Shown: positions 1 to 12,000 of the stretch, piece after piece
Numbering within the stretch: position 1 is the stretch's first letter
How the letters are laid out: the number at the start of each line of letters is the position of its first letter
Source: Haliclystus octoradiatus
Taxonomy: Eukaryota > Cnidaria > Staurozoa > Stauromedusae > Haliclystidae
NCBI GenBank assembly: GCA_916610825.1
Contig: OU744446.1
Location: forward strand, 30,642,445 to 30,706,444
Length of the DNA stretch: 64,000 bases
Reading direction: 5' to 3'
Made by a program: the position numbers and the translations under genes
Notes under the pieces: generated by a model
Seen by the model: the letters and a program-made list of their open reading frames with translations, nothing else
What the model was told of the DNA's origin: nothing
Database searches by the model: none

Positions 1-430
1 CGTATTATTTATCTGAGGTAAACTTGAATTGAATGTTCTAAAATTATATAATAATTACAGATGTCTCCGAGTAGCTGTTAGGTTAGTACCTAGGCGCCAA
101 TAGAAAGAGTAATTTAATCATATAGCTATACTATGAATATTTCTTATGATATATAGATCAAGAAGAGAGATTCAAAGCAATCAAAATAGGATATTACGAA
201 AACCAAAGGCCCTTTATTGAGTAGCAGCTCGCAAATGCTTGGCAAATGATGACATTCATTGTAAATGTCGATCTACAATAGTATGCAAGTACATTACATA
301 GTCACAGTCACAGTCACGTATAGTAGACAGTAAGTTATATGAATATCATATATGAAGGTCTAATAATCTATATACAGTTACTGCTATAGAAATAATAGTC
401 AGTTGTACACACACAGCCACATGTATGGGA
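1..430. other. AT-rich non-coding DNA, nothing recognised
   Basis: I see no coding exon, RNA gene or clear transposon end here. The only pattern is a short AGTCAC direct repeat near 300. Confidence 0.5.
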
Positions 431-539
431 AAGTGAGCGTACAGTGTTTCAATTTCAATTAAAATAGAGCATAAATGGATTCGACACAAGAATGAGGCAA
501 AGCCTTTCATGTGCACTAATCTTAAACACTTACTTAAAC

Positions 540-1000
540 TGAACTGAATAATATATAGTTTATTTCTGTCTGATGATTGCTATAAATCATGAAACTTAAA
601 GTAACTGTATAAGAATGTGCGGTCTCTGACTCATTTCTATTATTATTATTATTTACAGCTCTGCCATTTATGACATTGAGCATTATATATATTCTTAGCT
701 ATTAGATAACATCTAATAATATATATTAGATATTATCTAAGAGCAAAAAATAGTGCTCGATGTCATTTGACAGAGCTAAATATAGTAAAAGGAGTCAATG
801 ACTACACATTCATATAATTGTTACTAATAGTTTCACGCTTACGCAATCATCACTGAGACAAATATACGAATTTTGTATTAGTTTATTTGTCTGATGATTG
901 CGTAAGGATGGAACTATTAGCAACAATTATGAATGTGTAGTGTCTGTAGTCTTTATCTCCTTTCATTATATATATATATATTATAATATTATATATATGT
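540..1000. mobile_element. Foldback fragment of Penelope-like element ends
   Basis: Two inverted arms meet around a palindromic AT-rich centre near 720. Each arm holds the short block that lies 3' of the Penelope-like reading frame at 25.1-25.4 kb: a TTATTATTA run, then an ACAGCTCTGCC-like stretch, then ATTGAGC. Hammerhead-like cores occur on the plus strand near 566 and 887 and on the minus strand near 818-860, the latter two decayed. I read this as head-to-head inverted terminal repeats left by an old insertion, with no protein-coding part. Confidence 0.6.
566..607 (+). ncRNA. Hammerhead-ribozyme-like motif, degenerate
   Basis: The core CTGATGA (570-576) is followed by a weak stem II, then GAA, then an ACT/AGT helix III and A. 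The stem I strands are CTGT and ACTG, so one pair is broken compared with the intact copies at 22.5-25.3 kb. Probably a decayed copy. Confidence 0.4.
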
Positions 1001-1239
1001 ATATATACATAAATGGAACAACACGTAATACTATATAACACAGGTCAACAGGGTACAAAGTTTGGAACCTCATTGTGAGATAGAAAATTTTCTGCCGGGA
1101 TTGATAGTAAAATGCTTTCTATTTCTGAAGAAATTTTACCAAAATTCATAAAATTCTACTTCCCAAAATCATACTTTTCAATACGAAAACAAGCTTGGTA
1201 ATTGAAAACCTTCCAACCAGGTTCCCAGGCCTGCAGGTC

Positions 1240-1560
1240 AATTTAAAACGATTTTTAACGAGGCTTTAAATTTTTGTTGGAATCCAAAACGGATTACGGA
1301 TACCCATTTAAAAGCTGATCTATTCATGCTTTATAAAATTGTGTGCCAAATTACTGACATTCCTTTCAAAGAACTTTTTAAATTAGAAAATAACAAATAT
1401 TCCTTGCGGTCCCATTTCGTTGACGCTTACGCCATTGTATCGTGCAACATCTGAATGTACAAATGTACAGAGTAATCCCCTGGGGGAACTATCTACCTGA
1501 ATCATTAGTACAGTAACATCCAAAAGCCCCTATTTATTCAAAAGAGGGCTTGCTGACGTG
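1240..1560 (+). pseudogene. C-terminal LINE reverse-transcriptase remnant
   Basis: One frame reads a stretch resembling the region after the RT domain of Jockey/CR1-like LINEs, with a KADLFMLYKI motif and a SLRSH motif. Another frame then carries a GNYLPESLV-type ending of the kind seen near the end of LINE ORF2. The two parts are separated by stops and a frame change, so this is a relic. Assignment rests on short motifs only. Confidence 0.45.
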
Positions 1561-1569
1561 GACCTTTCC

Positions 1570-2172
1570 TCATTTTACAAAGTATTTTAAAGACATAGCT
1601 TATCGATGACGATACCATAATCGATGGGATCTTACGCATGGGCCGCTATGTTAAATGGAGGTGGATACGCTATAGGCATTGTTATTATTATGATGAGTTA
1701 GATAACAAGAAATGCTTGGCTCTTTGATGGATTGAGACAATGATCGTTGCATTTGAACCACTTGCATACTATAATTGCAATGTCTTTATTTCGTATCATA
1801 TTAACATAATATTCAGCAGATTTTGATGAATAATATAGGGTTGCAACCATCATTGTGTATACTATATATATACAATTGTGTACAATGATGCCTAGAAGTT
1901 TGAGATAGATTAGAGTGTGATTAAGGTGCAGGGTGCAGATTGCAGAGCCATCCGATATTAGACCCAGCTCCTCCACATGTATATCATATAAATAAGTAGA
2001 ACGTCAATAGGTCAGTGCAGACATTACAAACTTGCGATATTCAACTTTGGCTCAAATGCTATTCCATCTGAACATGCCGATATATAGTTGGTTTTCGGTC
2101 GCCGTTCCATGATTTCATTATTTACATGCATAAATCACACTTTGGTACCGTTCCGAACTGGTTAGATGGTGT
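1570..2172. other. Intergenic DNA, nothing recognised
   Basis: No exon, RNA gene or element boundary is apparent. A short minus-strand open frame is AT-rich and shows no protein motif. Confidence 0.4.
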
Positions 2173-2332
2173 CAGGGTCCGACAAAAGGTTCAGCCTTCT
2201 GGAATCCTAGGGGCATTTCAACTTTTTCTTCTGAATTTTCTTGTTGAGGTTTGACCAGAAAATCATTAAAAACATCAATTTTCTTCTGAATTTTGTGTAG
2301 CCTTCCGGGATCTAGGATCCCCACTTTCGTCG
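2173..2332. mobile_element. hAT-type MITE, copy 1 (right end lost)
   Basis: It starts with the family terminus CAGGGTCCGACAAAA and runs through the shared interior with two TTCAGAAGAAAA-like blocks (reverse complement here). The far terminus is truncated at TTTCGTCG, without the closing GACCCTG. See the copies at 28420 and 30190 for intact ends with 8-bp target duplications. Confidence 0.75.
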
Positions 2333-2990
2333 TACTTTGGATAGTGTAAGGTGTTCTCATTTGTATCTGGTGTGTCCGCTGTTCTTCAATATAGTACGTC
2401 AATTGGCTGGATTGGTGTTTGCATTGGATGTTGCATGTGTTCATCAGTCGGGACATATAGTGGGTGTGTCACCGATCTTCGGGGTCTATATATACATCTT
2501 CAATAGATATTAAGAATGACGCAGGTGTCGGAAATTATGGTGCGTCGCAATTAACATAGTATCAACATTTATTTTCAATAGCCAATGCAGAGCCTCTCGA
2601 CAGTGGCAACTGTCAATTTTATTCAAACTTTTGATTTCTAATTTATGTAAATAGCATAAAAATATGAGACATAGACGGAAAGGAAATAGTAACTGGATAA
2701 ACTATCAGGGTAGCAAGTTTTTTTCTTTAATTCATTAAAAAAGAATTAAAATGACATTAAAAATTATCTGATCGTTTAACAAATGTTTGAATGAAATGTT
2801 TGATGTTTATTGTTATTTTAATTAGACTCGACTGTGCTTTGTTTAATCTATGACAAACCCAGCTGTAATCTTGTAATCCCTAGGTGGATTAAATGTTTAA
2901 CTTCGAGACAGTTTATGTGAACAAAATACACTGCTGGGATCGATAATAAACGCCTGGTTTCAAACAATTATATGGTTTGGGTCCAGGGTC
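2333..2990. other. Intergenic DNA, nothing recognised
   Basis: AT-rich sequence without a supportable gene or a complete element. Confidence 0.4.
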
Positions 2991-3225
2991 CGACAAAAGG
3001 TTCAGCCTTCTGGAATCCTACAAGCATTTTGGGTCAATCTGTCAAGCTGTTGGTTGCAGTCAAGCAGGGTCGGACAGGACGGCGATCCTGTAGATACCAG
3101 AAGGCTGGGGCAAATTCAGAAGAAAGTAGATAATTTTCCGATTTATGGGCCAAACCTCAACAAAAATTCAGAATAAAACAATATTGTTCAAGATTACAGA
3201 AGGCTGGACCCTTTGTTGGGCACTG
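2991..3225. mobile_element. hAT-type MITE, rearranged copy 2
   Basis: It opens with the GGGTCCGACAAAAGG terminus, is interrupted near 3040-3090 by a second GGGTCGGAC-like end, then continues in the opposite orientation to a TTTGTTGGGC-type terminus at about 3220. It looks like two partial copies joined or one internally rearranged copy. Confidence 0.6.
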
Positions 3226-3700
3226 CCAGCAAGTTACAAATTTAGTATGTATAGAAGTTATGCTTCAAATCTACTATGCAATCTAGATGTATTATAATTG
3301 AATCAACAAAAATGACAAATGTATTAATGCATGTGTCAGCGGCTTTCACAAGGGGGTGGCTTAATTTAATACCCCTGGGTGAGGGGCAACATCGATTTTA
3401 CAATTCCCCTCCCCTGCCTAGGTTGGAAAGAATTCTCTTTTTCTTATAAATACATTGATTCACATCTCAATTATCAACAACAATCGTATCAACTTTGAAT
3501 ACAAAATTATCGTTTGATAAAGGAGCCCAAAGCAGTCTAATTCTAAACAATTTAGGATAGAAATTTGGCATATTTGTTAAAAGAAGAAATCCTTCTAATA
3601 CTTTTGACAACAAGAAACCTGTTAGGAAGATCCTCTTTCCTTGTCAACTGAAATAAAAAATCAGATAAGAAGATCCTAGTAGGTGGGATTATCCCCCCCC

Positions 3701-3875
3701 CAGGGTCTGACAAAAGGTTCAGCCTTCTGGAATTCTACAAGCATTTCAACTTTTTCTTCTGAACTTTCTTGTTGAGGTTTGACCAGAAAATCATTAAAAA
3801 CATCAATTTTCTTCTGAATTTTGTCCAGCCTTCCGGGATCTAGGATCCCAGGATCCCCATTTTTGTCGGACCCTG
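3701..3875. mobile_element. hAT-type MITE, copy 3
   Basis: A complete 175-bp copy, from CAGGGTCTGACAAAAGG to TTTTGTCGGACCCTG. The flanks ATCCCCCC and ATCCCCCT look like an 8-bp target-site duplication with one change, as expected of hAT elements. It has no coding capacity. Confidence 0.8.
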
Positions 3876-4116
3876 ATCCCCCTCCTTGCAAATAGGCCCT
3901 AAGAATGTGCTTGTTCCCAATTTATTGAACTATAATTCAAGTAATGGAGTTATTAACTCATAAGACTGTAGTACAGTATCAACAATTTATTCAACAACAC
4001 TGAGATCAGATAGTTTTATATTCCCTGGAAGTATATCTAACTAGATAGAAATTTGAAAAAGGCATACAAGCATAAAAATTGAATTAGTAGCTACAAATAT
4101 CAAGATGTTACCTTCA

Positions 4117-4122
4117 TTTATT
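4117..4122 (-). terminator. Poly(A) signal for CAP
   Basis: AATAAA on the minus strand, about 63 bases past the CAP stop codon. No genomic A-tract follows it, so there is no direct trace of a retrocopied tail. Confidence 0.6.
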
Positions 4123-4184
4123 TTATATTAAATTGATTGAGTTTTTGTATTTGAAAAACTGAAACAGCATTTGCTTCTTTAAAC

Positions 4185-5588
4185 CTAGGCAGCAATATCC
4201 AAAGGTTCTGTTTTTAATCCCTTGCCATTATATTTGGTTTTAAATTGCTCTGGAATTGGGAATTCTTTCAAATCTCCATCAGCTTTAACAATCATAATAT
4301 TCATTTCAGATGACTTGGCAGTAACAATATCAGTATCACAGTTCTTTTCATTAAGATATAATTGACATCCATCTGTTTTGTCAATTGAAATTGTAGGGAT
4401 TGTACCATTGGCTTGTGCTTGTACGCTTTGACAATTCACAAATTCACATGTTGATAACACATCTTCAAATACAACACCAGTCTTCTTACAGCTATCCAAT
4501 GTGATTGAATTGATTTTACTTTTAACTTGGATGACAGAATCAACACATTTGTATACATAGACTGCTTCTTTCATATTGCAGTCACTGATAACAATTTCTT
4601 TATTGCCGATTTGATGTTCAACCGCCCATTTTTTACCAATCTTTTGAAATAAGGGTTTGGAAGGCGCACTAGCTTTGACTGTAGCGATCTGTTTAGGACC
4701 TGCTGATGTCGGTGCTTTAGCTGGAACTTTGGATCCAGTTCTGAGGTTTGGATTCTTATGAGTTTGCATTGATGGATCTACTTTCTTTAGTCCGGTGGTG
4801 ATGTTTGATCCTTTATTCAATTCAGAGAAGAGAGCCCCCATATCAGCTACTTTTGATCCACCAGAAGCAGCAGGTCCGGCGGAAGCAGCTGGAGGAGGAG
4901 GAGGGGGAGCACCACCAGATGGTGTTGGGGGACCAGAAGGTTGAGGGGCATCACAAATATCAACACCATTCATATTCCATGATACACCACTGGGATGATA
5001 GTTTTTGCAATATTCAGTAACTGCTTCTGAAATTGGTTTGATGGAACAAACCCAATCATAATGATTTTTATCTTGGTCTTTGAATTCTTTCTTGATTCGG
5101 TTGCCATAGAAATCTGCACCAGCGGCGGTGTCTTGGATAAACTTTGCTGTTTTGACAGGAACACTAACCCATCCAAGAATAGGAATCCAGTCTCCAATAC
5201 ATGACAGATGATTAAATTGCTTGCTTGGACGGTTTTTCTCTTTGATGGTTTGAATGTTACCGATAGCATCAGAAATTGGTTTCAAAAGTTTTTGCAATTC
5301 AGCAGCTGGGGGTGGTTTGCATTTAGATACAATTGATAGAAAGTTCCTTTGGGCAGTGAAAGCATCAGAGACAAACTTCATTTGTTGTTTCAATTCATCA
5401 CTACCAATTGTGTTAGTCAATTGTAAAAGTTTTGGCAAATGTTTACTAATAATTTCATCGAAAGCTTCAACCGATTCGTCATCTTCCGCACTGGCAGCAG
5501 CCCCTTTGCTTGATGTTCCTGAAGCAGCAGATTCTAGCCTTACAGCTACAGCTTCCAAACGTTTAACAACACTTTCAAGGTTTGACAT
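4185..5588 (-). CDS. CAP1: Adenylyl cyclase-associated protein (CAP), single exon
   Basis: A 467-residue protein, close to the usual animal CAP length. CAP recycles cofilin-bound actin in the cytosol: the N-terminal half helps cofilin sever filaments and the C-terminal half recharges G-actin. Visible in order: an RLExxxxRLE coiled-coil start (residues 10-18), the helical folded domain (about 40-200), a proline-rich linker with a run of six prolines (about 216-235), a WH2-type actin-binding segment starting at the LFSELNKGS motif (253-261), and the C-terminal beta-sheet CARP domain (about 311-467). The ATG at 5588 gives the expected MSNLESVVKRLE start. The frame has no intron and no break, although all other host genes here are split, so it may be a retrogene or a lineage that lost its introns. 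CAP2-type naming cannot be excluded; invertebrates usually have one gene. Confidence 0.95.
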   Translation of the reverse strand: MSNLESVVKRLEAVAVRLESAASGTSSKGAAASAEDDESVEAFDEIISKHLPKLLQLTNTIGSDELKQQMKFVSDAFTAQRNFLSIVSKCKPPPAAELQKLLKPISDAIGNIQTIKEKNRPSKQFNHLSCIGDWIPILGWVSVPVKTAKFIQDTAAGADFYGNRIKKEFKDQDKNHYDWVCSIKPISEAVTEYCKNYHPSGVSWNMNGVDICDAPQPSGPPTPSGGAPPPPPPAASAGPAASGGSKVADMGALFSELNKGSNITTGLKKVDPSMQTHKNPNLRTGSKVPAKAPTSAGPKQIATVKASAPSKPLFQKIGKKWAVEHQIGNKEIVISDCNMKEAVYVYKCVDSVIQVKSKINSITLDSCKKTGVVFEDVLSTCEFVNCQSVQAQANGTIPTISIDKTDGCQLYLNEKNCDTDIVTAKSSEMNIMIVKADGDLKEFPIPEQFKTKYNGKGLKTEPLDIAA

Positions 5589-6019
5589 GATGAATCAATA
5601 AAACTTACCAGAAAATAAACCAAACGTCTACGTTGAAGTTAAAAACTTTCTGTATGAAAAAGGAAATCCTTCCGACAACAACCTCCGCCCAAAAGAAAAT
5701 TCTCAAAGCCTCACTTGAGTGTAATCTGAATACCTCGTAATGACGATGCTCTATGATTGGTTTACATAATGACGTGTGTCATTTTAGCTTCATTGTTTTC
5801 ATTCTTTTGTTGATCGATCGCTCGATCGCTCGCGGCCAAAGCGGTAGATAGGATTATTTTTGAAAAGGATATCGACTGCAGGGCTGTTTGCAGCAGCAAT
5901 CACATAGATCAACTCAACACACACAAACGGATTGACGATTAGTATCCAACATTGAGGTTTTTTATTTGCCTTATTATTATTATTCAAAGAATTATATTAT
6001 CAATAAATTTTAATCAATC
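5589..6019. promoter_or_regulatory. Shared divergent promoter, CAP / RCOR
   Basis: The two start codons lie 431 bases apart and point away from each other. The interval holds an inverted CCAAT (ATTGG, about 5756), a palindrome-like TGACGTGTGTCA (about 5770-5781, a CRE/bZIP-like half site) and a GATCGATCGCTCGATCGCTC block with CpGs at about 5812-5832 that stands out from the AT-rich surroundings. No TATA box is obvious. Assignment of sites is by inspection only. Confidence 0.6.
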
Positions 6020-9000
6020 ATGTTACAAAGCAGTAATTCATCAAAAATGACCAAGACGGTCGATAATATTTCTGTAAAGGCTGCTCGCGACAGTGGGGAA
6101 GAAGCCGAACATGGTATGTTGAATATTACTATTTATTTACAAGTCAAATCAGACTTTATCATATAAATATGTTATTCTACGTACTAATTTTATGTCTAGG
6201 GTACCATGAATATTTCTAGGTATTAAATTAACGACCAGTTTTTTTCATTCCTGCACGCTAAAGTGTTCGTTTCTTGATTTGAGAGCCCACCACCTGTCGG
6301 ATATTGCTTGAATTTTTACTCGTTGCGTGGCAATAATAGTTTTGCTTTTATGTTTTACAGAACCTGGAATGAGAGTTGGTGAAGAATATCAAGCTGATAT
6401 ACCGAATAAATTAAAAGGTTGGATTTACTTTATTTGGAAAATCGCGAGGATATGTATTATAGTTGCGTTTTTTGTTGCGTTTTGATCGTAAAAACTGTTG
6501 TCACACTGCGTCGTTCCGAGCAACTCATTGTTTTTGGGAATCTCGCTGGTGATTATTGATCTTTATTGATCTCAACAAATCGCGCGGTTCAATATTACCT
6601 GATCTCGTGAAAGTGAAAATTCAACTAGGCACCAAATTTACAAATCAAAATAATTATTTTGACCAGTCATCCAAAATCATTTTGAAATTGAAAAACACAT
6701 TTGAAATATCCAATGGACAGACACTTCCTGTAGATTATTTGTACACATTTGAATCTAAATGGTTCTCTTATAGTAGCTTTCTTCAATTTAAGTGCAATAC
6801 ACTACTAGCTTTAGGCATTCTTACTAATGTTCATATTAGTTTGAAATAGATAATCGGGTGCGGAACGGTATCCAGTTAAACCGTACTCAGATTACATCGG
6901 TCCACGTTTTTACTGCACTGTTATTGATGAAAATTTTGATGTACCAATTGTTTTTAGACTCTATTGAAGCTTGGGACTTTTATTTTATGCATCAGTAAGG
7001 GTGTTATTGTGAATGAATTGATAAATAGAATATTTTTATCTGTGAAAAAAGGAGTAATTCTGGTAGCAAATACCGAAGGTTTTCAAGTTTTGATAGAGTC
7101 TCGTACTTGGAAGTTTCTCATACTTTGATGGAATTATAAAATTTAAAATGTTCAAAATAGTTTCTGGATTTGTTTATATTGCCATGAAGGATGATTAGAA
7201 AAAACTTATCTTACGTTACTTAGTTAAATTACTTTTAAAAAATTTGACTCAACTGCGAGCTGAAAGCGTGGACGCTTCATACTGAGTACGGATTAACTGG
7301 TAACCTGCGGAACTTGTTTGCTTTCTATTGCTTTACACTGATATCAGTGTGATTTTGAATAAAGGGTTAGGCTATGTTTACAAGAGAGCAAAAACCCTCA
7401 AAAGTCTCTCAAAAGTCCACTTTCAAAAAGTTCAGATAAGTGATCAGTTTATGCAAGGCTAGATTTCTCTATTTTGTCTAAATAAGACGCTGTAACTCCA
7501 ATATTTTTTATAAATCAGTGTTCAGTTTGAGCTCCCAATTGAGCAACGGATTATATTTAAAATAATATTATTAATTTTGAAAGCATTACATGACTTTGCA
7601 ACACTCTATTTTCGAGATATTTTAATTGATTACTGCCCATCAAGAAGTTTGAAATCATCATCAAATAATTTATTAACTGTTCAAAAAAGCAATTTGAAAT
7701 CATTTGGTGACAGAGCATTTTCGGTGTCACTCTATAACGATATTCAAGACAAAGTTGAAAACATACCTATTTGGTATATAGGTAAATCATATATTTATGT
7801 TTAAAATTTCAACTATCAACAATCAAGATACATATATAATTTAATGTAGATTTAGTTCAACAGAAAATGTACAGCACCTACAACACAACGATATAGGCGT
7901 TATATAAATGTCTTATTATTATTATTAGGCTATTATTTTTATGTTAGTTGATATTGGATTTTTCTACTTCTTCGATTCTGTAGCTTCAGATCGATAAATC
8001 ATTCAAAATGACTTAATAATGCGACTATTCGATTTGGAATGCTACTAACAAAAATCCTACTTTAAAATAATGCTAATAAATGTAGCCTATTTCTTTTTCA
8101 AATAGACCATGAAGAAGATAAACCAGATCCTGTTCAAGTATGGGCACCATGCCAAGGAATTGGTGATGTAAAACGTAAGTCATTATAAATAGTATTCCCA
8201 ACCTGCCTGCTACAGACAAACCATTAAGTTCTAATGACCATTAAACACAGGTGACCTTGATATAGAGGGATAATTCATTGAAATGTCGGATATTGTATAG
8301 CTACCAAGTCAAACATAATATCCAATGATGGTATACTAAATTTAAAAGTGCGCTGGGAACTTACCAGAATTATCTGGAAACGTTGTGCATTGAAGTGAAA
8401 AAATATTGAAAACATGCGGATGAAGTAATCAAACATTAGAAATCTGAGGCATTATGTTCTTTTTAGTACCAGCATTATATTTTTTAGCATTGCAGTGGTA
8501 CCCGCTCAAGTGCAATTACCAATTCAGATTAAGTGAAATTTGCAACCTGAATCTGAAAACCTATAAACTGCTTGCTTTTGCTGGTCAAGTGTTTGCTTAT
8601 CAATTTCAGATAAGTGCAAATTCGAATAAATTCAACGGAAATTATTGGTAATTTTGACTTGCACTTAAGCGGGTTACACTGTAGTGAAGTCGAATAAATA
8701 TTACAGTTCTTGAAAGGTAAATGCTTCGACTTTTCAAAATATTTGAATCACTGCAGTAGATGTAAGCATACACATATAAGTTGAAAATGAAAGAAAAGGG
8801 CAATGGCATCCACCAGGAAAAAAGACCAGGGAAACACAGGAAATCATCCCTGATGATATCAGATTTTACTTTGCTCCTTTTCGTATGAAATTGGATATAT
8901 TGTTATTTTTCAGTTGATGAATATCTCAGGATATCCAAGGATAAACACGGATATAACATGGAACAGGTGTGTGATCATTTATTTATGACATTTTATCTGG

Positions 9001-12000
9001 AGAGATTTTCCACTGTAGGCCTTATATGTTCGCACAGGCGCAACAAAATCGGTGCAACACATCAGAACGCGATCAACAATCGCGATCAATAATACTTGTT
9101 TCTGTCCAAAGTAATATTGAATCTTGTGTATCACTAGCAGAACCGTTCAACTCGGGGCATAATGAAAATTGTATAATAAGATGAAAATGAGACATAACAC
9201 ACATTGAAATGATGTACGATTAATCAAGACATCTCAACTGCATTTCCTTTATAAACTTTTAATTCATTTCACATTAATTGAGTCAATTGCATATTTGATA
9301 TAGAGGACGGCATATTAACGTAGCTATATTTGCATTGAAAAACTTATTTTCTGTGTTGAAATGAAGCTAGAACATTGATTATTACAGAATACAAATAATC
9401 AGTCAAATTTTGAAATCCGAAATAATCCGAACCAAAAATATCACTATAAATCCGATCCGAAGATCTAAAATATCAACCCGAATCCGATCGGATCATGTTC
9501 GGACTCGGATTCTGGTCGGATTCGCACATCTTTAATTGAGACCGTATAAAATATCTAATTAAAAATAATATTGATTATTGAGAGGTTTGAATATTCACGT
9601 AATGAAAATAAATGTGCGGCAGAAATGGACTTTTTAAACCGTTGAAATCTCTGCATTTCCTATCAGATCGGCTTCAAACTTTTACCAATTATTGTTTTTT
9701 CAGCTGTTACATCAGAATCAATCTATAGGCTACTTTGAAAAACATTTTTATAGTAGAATCCCCTATTGACTTTTTAGTGTAGAATCTTTTTGTGCTGTAG
9801 ACATTTATAATATGAGTAGTTCATCATTGTTGTAACCACGTAGCAATGAGTTAATCTAATATGGTATATTGTCTACTTTCTGAATAATCTTTTGATATGA
9901 CATCATTTATATTATATATTTTATAATGTGATGTAAGTTATCTTACTGATTGAATATAGGACTCAATGATTTCTGACTTTATATATTATTATTATTTATT
10001 TTAATTTTTTTATTTCTAGGCCTTGGGAATGCTATATTGGCATAAATACAATGTTGACAAATCATTAGAAGATTTGCAAAACTTTACTCCTTTACCCGGT
10101 TCGTAATACTACTAATTGTTACAGTATAATAACAACATTCCATCAGGCTGATTTGTTTAGAGGTTGACACATAAACACTGTATCAACAACAACAAAAAGC
10201 AGATTCAAAAAATGCAATCGATCATTTGAACATGACGTCATAATTGAGAATTTCTAATTTCATCAGAAATGTTTTCAAACACAAACTTGTGCTTAAAAAA
10301 TCATACAAGCGTACAATGTGCATGTTATTATACAAAGCAATTGGGGGACAGTGTTCTATACATATCATGTACATGGCTATGGCGCATATAATATAACGTC
10401 TTTGATCTTACGATGTGACCTAAAACAGACATTTGATGTTGGTGAGCAATAGCAAGTGACTGTCTAATAATCGAATCAAAATATACAGATCTTTTAACTC
10501 TTCACAACAACATTTTCACCTCCTTTATCCTTATCTTCATTATTCGATTATCCTTGTTGTCCACCAATTTATATTTTCTTGAATATATTTTTATTCAGAT
10601 GAATGGAGCATGGAAGACAAAGTTATCTTTGAGCAATCATTTTCATCGTATGGAAAAAGCTTTGCAAAGATAAAAGCACAGGTAGCCTAATTGTTTGGTT
10701 TTAATAATCTCTTCTTGTCCACGTTTGAATTAATATTGAAAGTTATATATGAACTATAATAAAAAGGTGTGTCAATCGACATTTACCTATTATTTTAAAT
10801 TATTTAACTGCAGTGAAACCTGTATATAACAGCCAGCTAGAGGTAGATAAATTGACCACTATAGGCAGGTGGCCATTATATGCAGGTTTGATTCAATATA
10901 AAATACTATTCAAGACATTGTTAGAGTGGCCACTATAGACAGGTTGCCACTGTATAGAGGTGACCATTATAACAGGTTTGACTGTATTAAAAATTGTTTT
11001 TATGTACCCTACTGTAAGTTATAAAATTATTAATTTTTCTTATTCGTGGGAGTATGGCAAAATTAGGAAAAAAGGCGTTCAAAGGAAAATGTTAAACTTC
11101 CAGAAGGAGAACACTTCCCTAGAACCTGTTACTGAATACCGTTGACTGCTTACAGGGTTCATCTACAATTTCATCACATGTTGATAAGGTGTTACACAAT
11201 CATGTGCTGGTTGCCGGTAGGTCAGCACTAATTCTGAAGGTTTTCAGTTACATATCAAAATGGTTCTCTTATTTTATATTATAATATTATTTGGAAATTT
11301 AATTTTCTTTTCTATAAAATTCATGTAATCATGACCAAACAAAAACAAGTCAAGTCACATTTTTAAACTTTTTATAACAAATTTTGAAGCATTTTTAAAG
11401 TAGGCAAATCACTTTGTGACAGTAGATTGTTGTGCCTTAAAAATTTAATGCAAATTCTTATATTTGATTGCACAATCATTATTTCAGCTCCCAGATAAAA
11501 GTATTGGTAGTCTTGTGAAATACTATTACTCATGGAAGAAAATTAGAAATCGAACAAGCTTGATGGATCGACAAGCTAGGAGATTATCAGCTCAAAAGCA
11601 CATTGGAAAGTATGTATAAAATTTTTCAAATGAATGATAATTTTTATTAGTGCTGCTCAGGGTCCGACAAAACCCAGACAATTGGCAACTAAGTTCGGGA
11701 AGGCTGGCCAAAATTCTGAAAAAGGTGATCTTTTTACTTATTTCTCCACAAATCCGAAAAATGGTGATCTTTTAAGGACGCCATCGAATGAACTTGTGTT
11801 TTCAAGTTTTTGGATTAGAAAATCAGGTTTCTGTATTAAGGAGAAAATGTTTGTCGGACCCAGTTGTGCTGTTCGATGCATCTGAATTTTTTCAACTTCA
11901 ACATTTCTGTTCATTGTGTTTCGATATAACGTACTAGTAATCAGAGAGTCAAAAAAGGTTTAATTGATACTTTATGAAGTTTGTAATTTAAAACAGAATC

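Noticed and set aside
5254-5601. Plus-strand open frame of 115 codons opposite CAP
   Set aside because: It is the complement of the well-supported CAP coding sequence and has no protein motif of its own.
6556-6849. 97-codon frame in RCOR intron 2
   Set aside because: It has no recognisable domain, and splicing it in would disrupt the ELM2 domain, whose flanking exons already join in phase.
9400-9540. CCGAT/CGGAT-rich stretch in RCOR intron 4 as a regulatory cluster
   Set aside because: The units are irregular and look like a decayed low-complexity repeat; no evidence of function.
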